Source: Phaeospirillum sp. (GTDB lineage: Bacteria > Pseudomonadota > Alphaproteobacteria > Rhodospirillales > Magnetospirillaceae). Taken from it: a DNA stretch of 64,000 bases. Both the position numbers and the translations under genes were made by a program. The notes beneath the pieces are model-generated. The model had not been told where the DNA came from, searched no databases, and was given only the letters and a program-made list of their open reading frames with translations. Each line of letters begins with the position of its first letter. The first letter of the stretch is position 1. Shown here in pieces: positions 23,709 through 35,218 of this stretch. The stretch spans positions 248,001 through 312,000 of the forward strand of contig JAUSFB010000027.1 in the NCBI GenBank assembly GCA_030651575.1, written 5' to 3'.

Positions 23709-24731
23709 TCAGCGCCAGCCGACCCGGTCGAAGATCCGCACCGCGACGGGATTGTTTTCGCCCAGCATGGCCACGTTGATGGCCTCGGCCTTGAACGCCC
23801 CCCAGCCGCTGACGATGGCCGACGACTTGGCCGAGACCAGCACCGGGAACTCGCTGTTGGCCTCGGCGAAGGCCTGCTGCGCCTCGGGACCGGACAGGAA
23901 TTCGATCAGCTTGATCGCCTCGGCCTTGTGCTTGGCTGAGGCCGTCACCCCGGCGCCGGCCACGTTCATGTGGGCGCCGCGCCCCTGCTGGTCGGGAAAG
24001 AAGATCCCGACCTTGGCGGCGGCATCGCGCTCGTCAGCCTTGGCCGAGGTCTGAAGATTGCCGAAGTAATAGGTGTTGGCGATGGCGATATCGCATTGTC
24101 CCGCCGCGACGGCGGTGATCTGGTCGCGGTCGCCGCCCTGGGGCTTGCGCGCCATGTTATCCACGACTCCCTTGGCCCAGGCCTCGGCCTTGGCCGGGCC
24201 GTTGACCGCAATCAGATGGGCCAGCAGGGACTGGTTGTAACTGGACGACGAGGAGCGGACGCAGACGCGGCCTTTCCACTTGGGATCGGCCAGATCCTCG
24301 TAGGTGGACAGGTCGGACGGCTTGACCCGGTCCTTGGCGTAGAACAGCACACGGGCGCGGGCCGACAGGCCGAACCAATAGCCCTGGGGATCGCGATACC
24401 GGGCGGGGACATTACCATCGATCACCGGCGACGATACCGGCTGCAACACCCCGGCCACCCGCGCCTTGTGCAGATAGGCCACATCGGTGGTCACCAGCAG
24501 GTCGGCCGGGCTGTTGGCGCCCTCGCTCTTCAGCCGCGCCAGCAATTGATCCTCGCCGGCCGGCAGCAGGTTGACCTTGATGCCGGTCTTCTTGCAGAAG
24601 TCGTCGAGCATCGGTTTGATCAGGTGGTCCTTGCGGGCGGAGTAGACATTGACCTCCTGCGCCGCGGCGACCCCTGCGGTCAGCACGGAGACGGCAACGG
24701 CCAGGCCGATCGGACGAAGAACGTGGAACAT
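23709..24731 (-). CDS. ferric iron ABC transporter substrate-binding protein
   Basis: The 340-aa protein has a signal peptide (MFHVLRPIGLAVAVSVLTAGVAAA) and a mature N-terminus QEVNVYSARKDH, typical of FbpA/FutA/IdiA ferric-binding proteins. Later motifs are GLSARARVLFYAKDRV and the iron-ligand tyrosine pair ANTYYFGN. It collects Fe(III) in the periplasm for the permease and ATPase encoded just upstream. The ATG at 24731 has GAGGT in front. A 15-bp Fur-type palindrome lies 20 bp upstream, so it likely has its own iron-repressed promoter in addition to read-through from fbpBC. Confidence 0.92.
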   Translation of the reverse strand: MFHVLRPIGLAVAVSVLTAGVAAAQEVNVYSARKDHLIKPMLDDFCKKTGIKVNLLPAGEDQLLARLKSEGANSPADLLVTTDVAYLHKARVAGVLQPVSSPVIDGNVPARYRDPQGYWFGLSARARVLFYAKDRVKPSDLSTYEDLADPKWKGRVCVRSSSSSYNQSLLAHLIAVNGPAKAEAWAKGVVDNMARKPQGGDRDQITAVAAGQCDIAIANTYYFGNLQTSAKADERDAAAKVGIFFPDQQGRGAHMNVAGAGVTASAKHKAEAIKLIEFLSGPEAQQAFAEANSEFPVLVSAKSSAIVSGWGAFKAEAINVAMLGENNPVAVRIFDRVGWR

Positions 24732-24751
24732 GGCGGCACCTCGACAGCGAA

Positions 24752-24766
24752 TGCAAATGATTTGCA
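24752..24766. promoter_or_regulatory. Fur/Mur-type operator
   Basis: TGCAAATGATTTGCA is a perfect 7-1-7 palindrome of the Fur-family kind, located between the ATPase gene and the binding-protein start at 24731. The role is inferred from the motif and the iron-transport context. Confidence 0.65.
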
Positions 24767-24810
24767 ACATCACTGTTGTTTACCACATTTTTATCCGGAG
24801 TAAAGGGCTA

Positions 24811-25863
24811 TCAGTCGGCGGCGGCGGGAAAGACGAAGACCTGGGAGGAGTCGACGGCGATCTCGACCCGTTCGCCCTCTGCCGGCGCGGCGCCGCCCCC
24901 CAGGCGGGCATGGAGGTGACAAATCGCCATTTCCGGCATCTCCAGCCGCAGATGGACCAGACTGGAACGTCCGAGCCGCCGGGCGGTCAGCACGGTGGCA
25001 TGGCCTTGGGCCGATGCGGTCAGGGTCAGCGCCTCGGGCCGCGCCAGCACCTCGGCGACGATTCCCTCGGTCAGGCCCGGAGCGGCGAAACGGCCCAGCG
25101 GCGTCGCCACCGCCCCACCCCGGACCACGCCGGCCATCAGGTTGACCTCGCCGAAGAAGGAGGCGACGAAGGCGTCCCTGGGGTGATTGTACAGTTCGTC
25201 CGGCGGGGCCAGCTGGACGATCTCGCCGCCCCGCATCACCGCGATCCGGTCGGCCATGAACATGGCCTCTTCCGGATCATGGGTGACCATCAGGGTCGAG
25301 ACCCGGGTCGATTTCAGCACATGCAGGGTCTCGTCGCGCACCTGATCGCGCAGCCGTTTGTCCAGACCGGAAAATGGCTCGTCCAGCAACATCAGACTGG
25401 GGCTGGGGGCCAGGGCGCGGGCCAAGGCGACCCGCTGTTGCTGGCCTCCCGACAACTGGTGCGGCCAGGCATCCACATAGCCGCTCATGCCCACCTGGGC
25501 CAGCATCTGACGGGCGCGCTGCTCCCGTTCGGCCCTCGGCTTGCCCGACAGGCCGAAAGCGACATTGGCCATGACGTCGAGATGGGGAAACAGGGCATAG
25601 TCCTGGAACAGGAACCCCACATGACGCTCCTCCGGCGGCAAGTGAATGCCGTCGCCCGACACCACCTTGCCATTCAGGATCACCCGCCCGAGGCGGGGAG
25701 CCTCCAGGCCGGCCGCCACCCGCAAGGTGGTGGTCTTGCCGCAGCCCGAAGGCCCCAGCAGGCAGACCAGCTCGCCAGGGCGAATCCGCAGGCTGACTCC
25801 TTTGACCACCGGAACCCCGTCATAGTCGTGGCCGATGGAGTCCAGAACCAATCCGTCCGTCAT
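24811..25863 (-). CDS. ferric iron ABC transporter ATPase
   Basis: The 350-aa protein is an FbpC/PotA-like ATPase with Walker [10 protein letters not shown], the Q-loop in [12 protein letters not shown], signature LSGGQQQR, Walker [13 protein letters not shown] and the switch His in [12 protein letters not shown]-terminal TOBE-like domain follows (LARPEALTL...). It energises iron import. Its ATG overlaps the permease stop by 4 nt (ATGA). The binding-protein gene follows after a 79-bp gap. Confidence 0.93.
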   Translation of the reverse strand: MTDGLVLDSIGHDYDGVPVVKGVSLRIRPGELVCLLGPSGCGKTTTLRVAAGLEAPRLGRVILNGKVVSGDGIHLPPEERHVGFLFQDYALFPHLDVMANVAFGLSGKPRAEREQRARQMLAQVGMSGYVDAWPHQLSGGQQQRVALARALAPSPSLMLLDEPFSGLDKRLRDQVRDETLHVLKSTRVSTLMVTHDPEEAMFMADRIAVMRGGEIVQLAPPDELYNHPRDAFVASFFGEVNLMAGVVRGGAVATPLGRFAAPGLTEGIVAEVLARPEALTLTASAQGHATVLTARRLGRSSLVHLRLEMPEMAICHLHARLGGGAAPAEGERVEIAVDSSQVFVFPAAAD

Positions 25864-27560
25864 TGTGCTCCTCCCGGCCGCGATCGCGCGATGGTCCGGC
25901 TCAACAGCACCACCGGCAGCAGCCCGGCCAGGACGATGGCCAGGGCCGGAGCGCCGGCGTCGGCCAGCCGCTCATCCGAGGCCAGGGTAAAGGTGCGGGT
26001 CGCCAGGGTGTCGAAATTGAATGGCCGCATGATCAGCGTGGCGGGCAATTCCTTCATCACATCGACGAAGACTAGCAGCCCCGCCGACAGCAGGCTGCCG
26101 CGAATGATGGGAAGATGGACCCGCCGCAGCGTGCCCAGGCCGCCTTCGCCCAAGGTGCGGGCCGCCGCCTCCATGGAGGGCGTCACCTTGCCCAGGCTCG
26201 CCTCGACGCCGTTGACCGCCACCGCCAGAAAACGGACCACATAGGCGTAAACCAACCCGGCGATGCTGCCGGTCAGCAGCAGTCCGATGCTCCAACCCAG
26301 CCGGTCCTGGGCAAAGCCGGCCAACGCCCGATCCACCGCCGTCAGGGGCACCAGCGTGCCCACCGCGATCACCGAACCGGGAATGGCGTAACCCAACGAC
26401 GCCAGCCGCACCCCGCTGCGAACCGCCGGACGGGGATGCAGCCGCAGGGCGTAGACCAGCAGCAGGGCCACCGCCACCGCCACCAGGCCGGCCACCGCCG
26501 CCAGGATGACGCTGTTGCCGGCCAGGGACAGGAACTCGCCGTTCAACGCCCGTTCCGCCCCGCCTTCCACCGCCCAGACCGCCAGGATCGCCGCCGGAAC
26601 CGCGAAGCCCAGCACAATGGGCAGCAGGCAGAACGCCAGCGCCGCCGCCGCCATTGCTCCGGTAATGGGAAGGCGCGGCAGGGTCCGGTACCGGCCGGTG
26701 GTGTGATGAAAGCGCCGGCTGCCGCGCGATAACCGCTCGGTCAGCACCAGGGCCAGAACGAACATCATCAAGACGGCTCCCAACTGCGCCGCCGCGGCCG
26801 GTTGCCCCATGCCGAGCCAGGTCCGGTAGATGCCGGTGGTGAAGGTGTCCACCGCAAAATAATGAACGGTGCCGAAATCGTTCAGCGTCTCCATCAAAGC
26901 CAGCGCCACCCCAGCGGCCACCGCCGGCCGGGCCAGCGGCAACGCCACCTGAAGGAAAGCCCGCCACGGCCGGCAGCCCAGGGTACGGCTGGCCTCCAGC
27001 ACGCAGACCGATTGCTCCAGAAAGGCGGCGCGGGCCAGCATGTAGACATAGGGGTACAAAACCATGGACATCACGCCGACGGCCCCGCCCAGCGAGCGCA
27101 ACTCGGGAAACCAGTAGTCATGGGCCGACCGCCAGCCGAACAGCGCCCGTAACCCGGACTGGACCGGGCCGGCGTAATCCAGCAGGCCGGTATAGGTATA
27201 GGCGACCACATAGGCGGGCATGGCCATGGGCAGCAGCAAGGCCCATTCCAGGGTCCGGCTGCCGCCGAACCGGCACATGGTGACCAGCCAGGCCGTGCCC
27301 ACGCCCCCGATGGCGACGCAACAACCGACCCCCAGCATCAGCCAGATGGAATTGGCCACATAGGCCGACAGAACGGTCGAGGCCAGGTGCGTCCAGACAT
27401 CGCCGGCGGGAACCAGCAGATTGGCCGCCACCGCCAGAACCGGCAGGCTGACCACTCCCACCAGCACGAACACCGCCACCGACCAGCCCCGCCCCCCCAG
27501 CGCCTGACGACGGCGGCCCTTTGACGGCGGCGCTTCCAAAGACGGCGGGAGAGGATTCAT
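25860..27560 (-). CDS. ferric iron ABC transporter permease
   Basis: The 566-aa protein is a fused two-module permease of FbpB type, with about twelve hydrophobic helices and two EAA-like loops (LEASRTLGCRPWRAFLQVALPLARP and MEAAARTLGEGGLGTLRRVHLP). This is the usual form for ferric-iron transporters of this class. I chose the ATG at 27560 (MNPLPPSLE); a TTG at 27608 would extend it. Upstream, around 27600-27620, a partial Fur-like sequence (TTGCAAACGATTG on the minus strand) may control the operon. Confidence 0.92.
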   Translation of the reverse strand: MNPLPPSLEAPPSKGRRRQALGGRGWSVAVFVLVGVVSLPVLAVAANLLVPAGDVWTHLASTVLSAYVANSIWLMLGVGCCVAIGGVGTAWLVTMCRFGGSRTLEWALLLPMAMPAYVVAYTYTGLLDYAGPVQSGLRALFGWRSAHDYWFPELRSLGGAVGVMSMVLYPYVYMLARAAFLEQSVCVLEASRTLGCRPWRAFLQVALPLARPAVAAGVALALMETLNDFGTVHYFAVDTFTTGIYRTWLGMGQPAAAAQLGAVLMMFVLALVLTERLSRGSRRFHHTTGRYRTLPRLPITGAMAAAALAFCLLPIVLGFAVPAAILAVWAVEGGAERALNGEFLSLAGNSVILAAVAGLVAVAVALLLVYALRLHPRPAVRSGVRLASLGYAIPGSVIAVGTLVPLTAVDRALAGFAQDRLGWSIGLLLTGSIAGLVYAYVVRFLAVAVNGVEASLGKVTPSMEAAARTLGEGGLGTLRRVHLPIIRGSLLSAGLLVFVDVMKELPATLIMRPFNFDTLATRTFTLASDERLADAGAPALAIVLAGLLPVVLLSRTIARSRPGGAQ

Positions 27561-27682
27561 GGACCGATCACGACTGAGGATGATGACGGACCCTAATGCG
27601 GACGACAATCGTTTGCAAGATATAGCCTGTCAAATCATAAGGACATAGCGACGATGTGTCGGTAATGGCACGTCACCAAAAG

Positions 27683-27709
27683 AAAAACCCCCAGGTTGCC
27701 CTGAGGGTT
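27683..27709 (-). terminator. intrinsic terminator of tRNA-Ala
   Basis: On the minus strand, AACCCTCAGG and CCTGGGGGTT form a stem with a GCAA-containing loop followed by TTTTT, directly downstream of the tRNA. Confidence 0.8.
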
Positions 27710-27714
27710 GATCT

Positions 27715-27790
<76 letters not shown>

Positions 27791-27922
27791 GGAAACTTTA
27801 TTCGACGGGTTTGGGGCCCCGTCGGTGGAGGCGGAACATATGGGTTCCGGGAGAGGGTTGCAAGCAAAAAATTCAACCCGTCCCACCTTGTTCCGCCGCC
27901 CCATGGCAACGGTGCGAAATCC

Positions 27923-28303
27923 TCAGACTTCGTCTTCCATTCCTTCGTCCATATGCTCCATGACCTCGGCCATGTCGTCATCGTCCTCGCCCAGGTCGGA
28001 GGCGTCCTCGATCAAACCGCTTTCATCATCCTCGGCGGCATCGTCGTCGCCGGCCAACGCTTCTTCATCATCGACCGCGACCAGATCGTCGGCCTCGATC
28101 TGAGCGATGACGGGATTGATCGCCACCGGCGCAACGACCTTGGCCTCGGCGGCGGCGGCGCTGCCGCGGCGGACCTTGAACGTCACCTCGGGCTCGACAT
28201 TCGCCCCGCATTTCGGGCAAATGAGAGGAGTGCGCGTCATGTCGTAGAAGCGGCATCCACAGCTTTGACAGGTGCGCTTCTGTCCCCATTCCGGCTTGGC
28301 CAC
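27923..28303 (-). CDS. TIGR02300-type zinc-ribbon protein
   Basis: The 126-aa protein opens (V)AKPEWGQKRTCQSCGCRFYDM and has a second pair in LICPKCGANV, giving a four-Cys zinc ribbon. It is followed by a very acidic Asp/Glu-rich tail (DDEEALAGDDDAAEDDE...). This is the alphaproteobacterial family known as TIGR02300, of unknown function. I chose the GTG at 28303 because AGGAG lies upstream and the family starts here; an ATG at 28330 has no ribosome binding site. It is divergent from aroA and lies next to tRNA-Ala, a common arrangement. Confidence 0.9.
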   Translation of the reverse strand: MAKPEWGQKRTCQSCGCRFYDMTRTPLICPKCGANVEPEVTFKVRRGSAAAAEAKVVAPVAINPVIAQIEADDLVAVDDEEALAGDDDAAEDDESGLIEDASDLGEDDDDMAEVMEHMDEGMEDEV

Positions 28304-28536
28304 TTCAATTCTCCTGTCTGTATCGTCCATTGCTAGGGGGCATGTGCCATGTTCCCTAACCCTGTGTCAAAATGAAAAAATCAGCGCACCCCGGATGGAA
28401 CGCGGCTCTATGACGCGGATGCCGCCTGTGGTAGAGCTTCGGCCGGTGCAGCCCCCCGTGGCGGCGCCCGATTCAAGAACGTTCCGTGGCCCGCAACCCC
28501 AGCCTCCGACGGCGGCGGGACACGAGGGGAGAGGTC

Positions 28537-29871
28537 ATGGCGAAACCGCTGATTTCCAGTTCCACCACCGCCCTTGCCGGCTCGGTCCGGGTTCCGGGCG
28601 ACAAATCCATTTCGCACCGCGCCCTCATGCTGGGCGCCCTGGCGGTCGGCGAAAGCCTGGTCACCGGCCTGCTGGAGGGCGACGACGTGCTGCGCACCGC
28701 AGCCTGCATGCGCGCCCTGGGGGCCGAGGTTGAACGGCTGCCCAATGGCGCGTGGCGGCTGTTCGGACGTGGCGTCGGCGGCCTGATGGAGCCGGCCAAC
28801 ATCCTCGACATGGGCAATTCCGGCACCGGAGCCCGCCTGTTGATGGGGCTGGTCGCCAGCCACCCCTTCACCTGTTTCTTCACCGGCGACGGCTCGTTGC
28901 GCTCGCGCCCCATGCGCCGGGTCTCGGACCCGCTGGGCCGCATGGGCGCCCGCTTCGTCAGCCGCGACGGCGGACGCCTGCCCCTGGGCGTGATCGGCAC
29001 CGACCGCCCCACCCCCATCGTCTACGAAACCCCGGTCGCCTCTGCCCAGGTCAAGTCGGCGATCCTGCTGGCCGGCCTCAACACCCCCGGTGAAACCACG
29101 GTGATCGAGCGCGAGGCCACCCGCGATCATACCGAACTGATGTTGCGCAATTTCGGCGCCACCGTCCGGGTCGAAGCCGCCGAGGGTGGCGGACGCGCCA
29201 TCACCGTGGTCGGCTTTCCCGAGCTGACGGGGCGGAGCGTGGTCGTTCCCGCCGATCCCTCTTCCGCCGCTTTTCCGGCGGTGGCGGCGCTGCTGGTCGA
29301 GGGCTCGGAAATCCGTCTGACCGGCGTCGGTATCAACCCGCTGCGCACCGGCCTGTACCAGACCCTGCTGGAAATGGGCGCAGCCATCGCCTTTGAAAAC
29401 AAGCGCGAGGAAAACAGCGAGTGGGTCGCCGATCTGGTGGTGCGCGCCTCCCGCCTGAAGGGCGTCGACGTGCCGGCCAGCCGGGCGCCGTCCATGATCG
29501 ACGAATACCCCATCCTGGCCATCGCCGCCGCCTTTGCCGAGGGCGCCACCCATATGCGAGGGCTGGGAGAGCTGCGAGTCAAGGAAAGCGACCGTCTGGC
29601 CGCCATGGCGCGCGGGCTGGCCGCATGCGGCGTCGCCGTCGAGGAGACCCAGGACACCCTGATCATCCACGGCACCGGCCGGCCGCCGGCCGGCGGCGCG
29701 ACCATCGCCACCCATTTCGACCACCGCATCGCCATGTCGTTTCTGGTAATGGGCATGGCCTCGGCCCGGCCGGTCACGGTGGACGACGCCGAAGCCATCG
29801 ACACCAGCTTTCCCGGCTTCGAGGCCCTGATGAACGGACTGGGCGGCAAGATCGGCGCGGCGGACCTATAG
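28537..29871 (+). CDS. aroA: 3-phosphoshikimate 1-carboxyvinyltransferase (EPSP synthase)
   Basis: The 444-aa enzyme condenses shikimate-3-phosphate with PEP, the sixth step of the shikimate pathway. Key residues are visible: [10 protein letters not shown] (Lys23, Ser24, Arg28), [24 protein letters not shown] and [15 protein letters not shown]. The GNSGTGARL form resembles the less glyphosate-sensitive class II enzymes such as that of Agrobacterium CP4. GGGGAGAGG precedes the ATG. It converges with accD, whose gene ends 51 bp away. Confidence 0.96.
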   Translation: MAKPLISSSTTALAGSVRVPGDKSISHRALMLGALAVGESLVTGLLEGDDVLRTAACMRALGAEVERLPNGAWRLFGRGVGGLMEPANILDMGNSGTGARLLMGLVASHPFTCFFTGDGSLRSRPMRRVSDPLGRMGARFVSRDGGRLPLGVIGTDRPTPIVYETPVASAQVKSAILLAGLNTPGETTVIEREATRDHTELMLRNFGATVRVEAAEGGGRAITVVGFPELTGRSVVVPADPSSAAFPAVAALLVEGSEIRLTGVGINPLRTGLYQTLLEMGAAIAFENKREENSEWVADLVVRASRLKGVDVPASRAPSMIDEYPILAIAAAFAEGATHMRGLGELRVKESDRLAAMARGLAACGVAVEETQDTLIIHGTGRPPAGGATIATHFDHRIAMSFLVMGMASARPVTVDDAEAIDTSFPGFEALMNGLGGKIGAADL

Positions 29872-29922
29872 GCCCCGAAGCTCCCCCGCCCCTCCGTCTT
29901 GTCGGTTAAGGCGGGGCCGGTC

Positions 29923-30843
29923 CTACTCGACCACGTCTTCGTAAGGCGTGTCGATGGCCAGTGTCACCAACTCGCCCGCCGGGGCGCGGTTGCGCAGCAG
30001 CGACAGCACCCGAATCATGGTGGCGCGCAGGTCGCGGCGCGGCACCACCATATCGATCATGCCGTGTTCCAGCAGGTATTCCGCCTTCTGAAAGCCCTCC
30101 GGCAGCTTTTCGCGGATGGTGCTTTCAATGACGCGGGCGCCGGCAAAGCCGATCACCGCGCCGGGCTCGGCGATGGCGATGTCGCCCAGCATGGCAAAGC
30201 TGGCCGAGACGCCGCCGGTGGTGGGGTCGGTCAGCAGCACGATGTAGGGCAGCTGCTTTTCCTTGACCTTCTCCACCGCCACGGTGGTCCGGGCCATCTG
30301 CATCAGCGACAGGATGCCCTCTTGCATGCGGGCGCCGCCGGAGGCCGGCACCACGATCAGCGGCGCGTCCTGTAACACCGCCAGCTCGGCGGCGGCGACG
30401 ATCCCCTCGCCCACCGCGATGCCCATGGAGCCGCCCTGGAAGTCGAAATTGAAGCCGGCCATCACCACGTTGATTCCACCCATGCGGCCATGGGCTACAA
30501 TGACGGCGTCATGCTCGCCGGTCTTGGAGCGGGTGTCCTTGAGGCGGTCGGAATAACGCTTCTGGTCCTTGAACTTCAACGGGTCGTCGTTGAACTTGGG
30601 CAACTCGATCCGCTGATAGTGGCCGTCGTCGAACAGCATGCCCAGGCGCTTCTTGATTGCCAGCCGCATGTGATGACCGCAATGCTGGCAGACGTTCAGC
30701 GCCTTTTCCAGATCACGGTGGAAGATCATGTGCCCACAGCCCGGGCATTTGTGCCACAGATTGTCGGGGACCTCCTTCTGGGCGACAAGCCCCTTCAGCT
30801 TTTCCTTGAGGCTGGGACGGACGAAATTGGTCAGCCAGTTCAT
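29923..30843 (-). CDS. accD: acetyl-CoA carboxylase carboxyltransferase subunit beta
   Basis: The 306-aa subunit, with AccA, transfers carboxyl from biotin to acetyl-CoA in fatty acid synthesis. It has the N-terminal zinc ribbon Cys33/Cys36 and Cys52/Cys55 (CPGCG, CQHCG) and the crotonase-like core with GGSMGIAVGE and GGARMQEG. It follows trpA by 15 bp on the same strand; trpB-trpA-accD is a standard alphaproteobacterial order. folC, which often follows, is absent here. Confidence 0.97.
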   Translation of the reverse strand: MNWLTNFVRPSLKEKLKGLVAQKEVPDNLWHKCPGCGHMIFHRDLEKALNVCQHCGHHMRLAIKKRLGMLFDDGHYQRIELPKFNDDPLKFKDQKRYSDRLKDTRSKTGEHDAVIVAHGRMGGINVVMAGFNFDFQGGSMGIAVGEGIVAAAELAVLQDAPLIVVPASGGARMQEGILSLMQMARTTVAVEKVKEKQLPYIVLLTDPTTGGVSASFAMLGDIAIAEPGAVIGFAGARVIESTIREKLPEGFQKAEYLLEHGMIDMVVPRRDLRATMIRVLSLLRNRAPAGELVTLAIDTPYEDVVE

Positions 30844-30858
30844 GGCGCTTTTCCTTGC

Positions 30859-31652
30859 TTACTTGCGTGCGGCGCGGACGCCGGCGGCGAGAGTTTCGAC
30901 CAGCGCCAGCGCCGCGGCCGGGCCTTGGTCCGCCAGCGCCTGAACGATGGCCGAACCGACCACGGCGCCCTCGGCGGCGCGGGCGACTTCGGCCGCCTGC
31001 TCCGGGGTGCGGATGCCAAAGCCGACGCAGACCGGCAGGGCGGTATGGCGGCGGATGCGGGTGACCGCGGCCTCGATCGCCGCCGAGGTCGCCGAGCCGG
31101 TGCCGGTGACGCCCGCGATGGACACGTAGTAGACAAAGCCGGACGCATTGGCCAACACCACCGGCAGACGGGCGTCGTCGCTGGTCGGGGTGGTCAGAAC
31201 GATGAAATCGATGGCGGCGGAGCGCAGGAAGGGCACCAGCTCGCCAGCCTCTTCGGGCGGCAGATCGACGATGATCAGCCCATCCACCCCGGCCAGGGCC
31301 GCGTCACCGGCGAATTTCTCCGGCCCCCAGGCATAGATGGGATTGTAGTAGCCCATCAAGATGATCGGAGTATCGCGGTCGGCCTTGCGGAACTCGGCCA
31401 CCATCTCCAGCGTCTGCTTCAGCGATCCCCCGGCCGCCAGGGCGCGGCCCGCCGCCAGTTGGATGGCGGGACCGTCGGCCATGGGATCGGTGAAGGGCAT
31501 GCCCAGCTCGATCACGTCGGCCCCCGCCGCCGGCAGGCCGTTCAGGACCGCCTGACAAGCGGCGCGGTCGGGATCGCCGGCCATGATGAAGCTGACCAGG
31601 GCGGCGCGATTCCCGGCCCTGAGCGCCTCGAAACGTTTCGCGATGCGCGACA

Positions 31653-31653
<1 letters not shown>
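30859..31653 (-). CDS. trpA: tryptophan synthase alpha subunit
   Basis: The 264-aa TIM barrel cleaves indole-3-glycerol phosphate to indole, which passes to TrpB. The catalytic Glu and Asp are in [18 protein letters not shown], and the phosphate-binding loops are [10 protein letters not shown] and [11 protein letters not shown]. The start codon overlaps the trpB stop by one base (TGATG). Confidence 0.97.
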
Positions 31654-32876
<1,223 letters not shown>

Positions 32877-32966
32877 CTGAATCCGATAAATCCATGGCCC
32901 GAAAGAGGGGGCAATAAAGCACGAAGAGCCCCTGATGGGGAGGGGTTTTCAAATATTGGCCCTATA

Positions 32967-33965
32967 TCACCGGCGTTCGCCCCGCTCCAGCCCCACCAGC
33001 GAACAGGCAAAGGCTTCGGCCTCGAACGGGCGCAGGTCGCCGGCCTGCTCGCCGACGCCGATGGCGTGAACCGGCAGGCCGAACTTTTCGGCCAGCGACA
33101 CCAGCACGCCGCCGCGCGCCGTGCCGTCCAGCTTGGTCAGCACCAGCCCGGTGACCTTGATCAGCTCCTTGAAGATCTCCACCTGGGAATGGGCGTTCTG
33201 GCCGACCGTCGCATCCAGCACCAGCAACACGTCATGGGGCGCAGTGTCGTCGAACTTCTTGATGGAGCGGACGATCTTGGCCAATTCGGCCATCAGGTCG
33301 GTCTTGTTCTGCAAGCGGCCGGCGGTGTCGATGAACAGCAGGTCGTCGCCGCGCGCCTTGGACTCGGACACCGCGTCATAGGCGAGGCCGGCGGCGTCGG
33401 CGCCGGTCTCGCGGGCGATCACCGGGCAGCCGGTGCGCTCGCCCCAGACCTTCAACTGCTCGACGGCGGCGGCGCGGAAGGTGTCGCCGGCCGCCAGGGT
33501 CACCGACAGGCCGGCTTCCTTGTGCTGCTTGGCCAGCTTGCCGATGGTGGTGGTCTTGCCCGAGCCGTTGACGCCGACCACCAGCACCACATGGGGCCTG
33601 TGGCCGGGAACGATCACCAGCGGCTTGGCCACCGGTTCGAGAATCCGGGTGATTTCCTCCGCCAGGGTCTGCTTGATCTCGTCGGAGGTCACGTCCTGGC
33701 CGAAACGGGTCTTGGCCAGATGCCTGGCGACCTTGGCGGCGGTGGCGACGCCGAAATCGGCGGTGATCAGCAGGTCTTCCAGCTCCTCCAGCGCCTCGTC
33801 GTCAAGCTTGCGCTTGGTGAACAGGTCGCCGATCCCCTGGGTCAGCCGGGACGACGACTTGGACAGCCCGGACTTCAGCCGGCCGAACCAGCCCTGCTCC
33901 TCCGGTTCGTCCGGCGGGGGAGCCGCCTCGGGTGCCTTCTTCTTGCCGAAACCGAAAATGCTCAT
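32967..33965 (-). CDS. ftsY: signal recognition particle receptor FtsY
   Basis: The 332-aa SRP GTPase docks ribosome-SRP complexes at the membrane. It has a short acidic/proline N-terminal A-domain (KKAPEAAPPPDEPEEQGW), an NG domain with G1 GVNGSGKTTTIGKLA, the SRP-specific DTAGRLQNK and TKLDGTARGG. Its ATG overlaps the mtaB stop by 4 nt (ATGA). It is the third gene of dapF-mtaB-ftsY, a common alphaproteobacterial operon. Confidence 0.97.
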   Translation of the reverse strand: MSIFGFGKKKAPEAAPPPDEPEEQGWFGRLKSGLSKSSSRLTQGIGDLFTKRKLDDEALEELEDLLITADFGVATAAKVARHLAKTRFGQDVTSDEIKQTLAEEITRILEPVAKPLVIVPGHRPHVVLVVGVNGSGKTTTIGKLAKQHKEAGLSVTLAAGDTFRAAAVEQLKVWGERTGCPVIARETGADAAGLAYDAVSESKARGDDLLFIDTAGRLQNKTDLMAELAKIVRSIKKFDDTAPHDVLLVLDATVGQNAHSQVEIFKELIKVTGLVLTKLDGTARGGVLVSLAEKFGLPVHAIGVGEQAGDLRPFEAEAFACSLVGLERGERR

Positions 33966-35218
33966 TGTTCACGCCCCACCAAAACGCCGTCCGTCACGCC
34001 GACGATCCTGACCTGTACGATGGCCCCCGGCTCGGCTTCAAGTCCGCCGACGCAGACCGGCAGATAATGCCCGCAATGGCCCCGGCCGTCGCGCTCGATC
34101 AGCACCTGGGCGTCGCGGCCGACGCGGCTGGCGAGAAACTCGGCCAATGCGGCTTCGCCCTTGGCGCGCAAGCGCGCCGCGCGGTCCTTGACCACGTCGC
34201 CCCTGACCTTGGGCATCCTGGCCGCCGGGGTGCCGGGCCGGGCGGAGAACGGAAAGACGTGCAGATGGGTCAGTCCCGCCTCGTCCACCAGATCGAGCGA
34301 ATGCTGGAACATGGCGTCGTCCTCGGTGGGGAAACCGGCAATGATGTCGGCCCCCAGCGCCACATCGGGCCGCAGGTCGCGGATGTGCCGGGCCAGCTCC
34401 AGCACGTCGCCGCGCAAATGGCGGCGCTTCATGCGCTTCAAGATGGTGTCGTCGCCGGCTTGGACCGACAGGTGGATATGAGGCATCAGCCGCTCTTCCT
34501 CGGCGATGGCGGTCAGCAGATCCTTGTCCACCTCCACCGGGTCCAGCGAGGACAGCCGCAGGCGGGGCAACTCGGGCACCAACGCCAGCAGCCGGCGCAC
34601 CAGTTGGCCCAGGCTCGGCTGTCCCGGCAGGTCTCCGCCATAGGCGGTGACGTCGACCCCGGTCAGCACCACCTCGCCATAACCGGCCGCCACCAGTTCG
34701 CGGATCTGCCCGACCACCCGGCCCATGGGGACCGAGCGGTTGGGACCGCGCCCGAACGGGATGATGCAAAAGGTGCAGCGATGGTCGCAGCCCTGCTGAA
34801 CCTCGACGAAGGCGCGCGCCCGGCCCTCGAAGCCCGATACCAGATGGGAGGCGACTTCGCGGACCTGCATGATGTCTCCGACCACGATCTTTTCGGCCGG
34901 CGGGGCGGAAAAGATCCTGGGCTGCATCTTCTCGGCATTGCCCAGGATCTGGTCGATCTCGGGCATGGCGGCAAAGGTCTCGGGATGGGCTTGCGCCGCG
35001 CAGCCGGTCACCACGATGCGGGCGTCGGGCTTTTCGCGGCGAATCTTGCGGATGGCCTGGCGGGCCTGACGCTCGGCCTCGGCGGTGACGGCGCAGGTAT
35101 TGACGATCACCGTCTCGACGCCGGACTCGCTGGCGCGGGCATGCTCCCTCATCACCTCCGACTCATAGGCGTTGAGCCGGCAGCCGAAGGTCAGAACGGT
35201 TGGAGCCGATTTGGTCAT
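33962..35218 (-). CDS. mtaB: tRNA (N6-threonylcarbamoyladenosine37-C2)-methylthiotransferase MtaB
   Basis: The 418-aa radical-SAM enzyme converts t6A37 to ms2t6A37 in tRNA. The N-terminal domain begins TFGCRLNAYES and has further conserved Cys in VNTCAVT and VTGCAAQ; the radical-SAM motif is GCDHRCTFCIIP; a C-terminal TRAM-like region follows. The ATG at 35218 overlaps the dapF stop (ATGA) and is chosen over an upstream ATG with no support. Confidence 0.95.
   Translation of the reverse strand: MTKSAPTVLTFGCRLNAYESEVMREHARASESGVETVIVNTCAVTAEAERQARQAIRKIRREKPDARIVVTGCAAQAHPETFAAMPEIDQILGNAEKMQPRIFSAPPAEKIVVGDIMQVREVASHLVSGFEGRARAFVEVQQGCDHRCTFCIIPFGRGPNRSVPMGRVVGQIRELVAAGYGEVVLTGVDVTAYGGDLPGQPSLGQLVRRLLALVPELPRLRLSSLDPVEVDKDLLTAIAEEERLMPHIHLSVQAGDDTILKRMKRRHLRGDVLELARHIRDLRPDVALGADIIAGFPTEDDAMFQHSLDLVDEAGLTHLHVFPFSARPGTPAARMPKVRGDVVKDRAARLRAKGEAALAEFLASRVGRDAQVLIERDGRGHCGHYLPVCVGGLEAEPGAIVQVRIVGVTDGVLVGREQ

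Noticed and set aside
24732-24800. Thiamine (TPP) riboswitch before the binding-protein gene
   Set aside because: The binding protein looks like a ferric-iron type, and no CTGAGA-like core is present; the palindrome fits Fur instead.
24649-26244. 531-codon plus-strand frame across the iron transporter genes
   Set aside because: It covers parts of three genes on the other strand and has no start signals or motifs.
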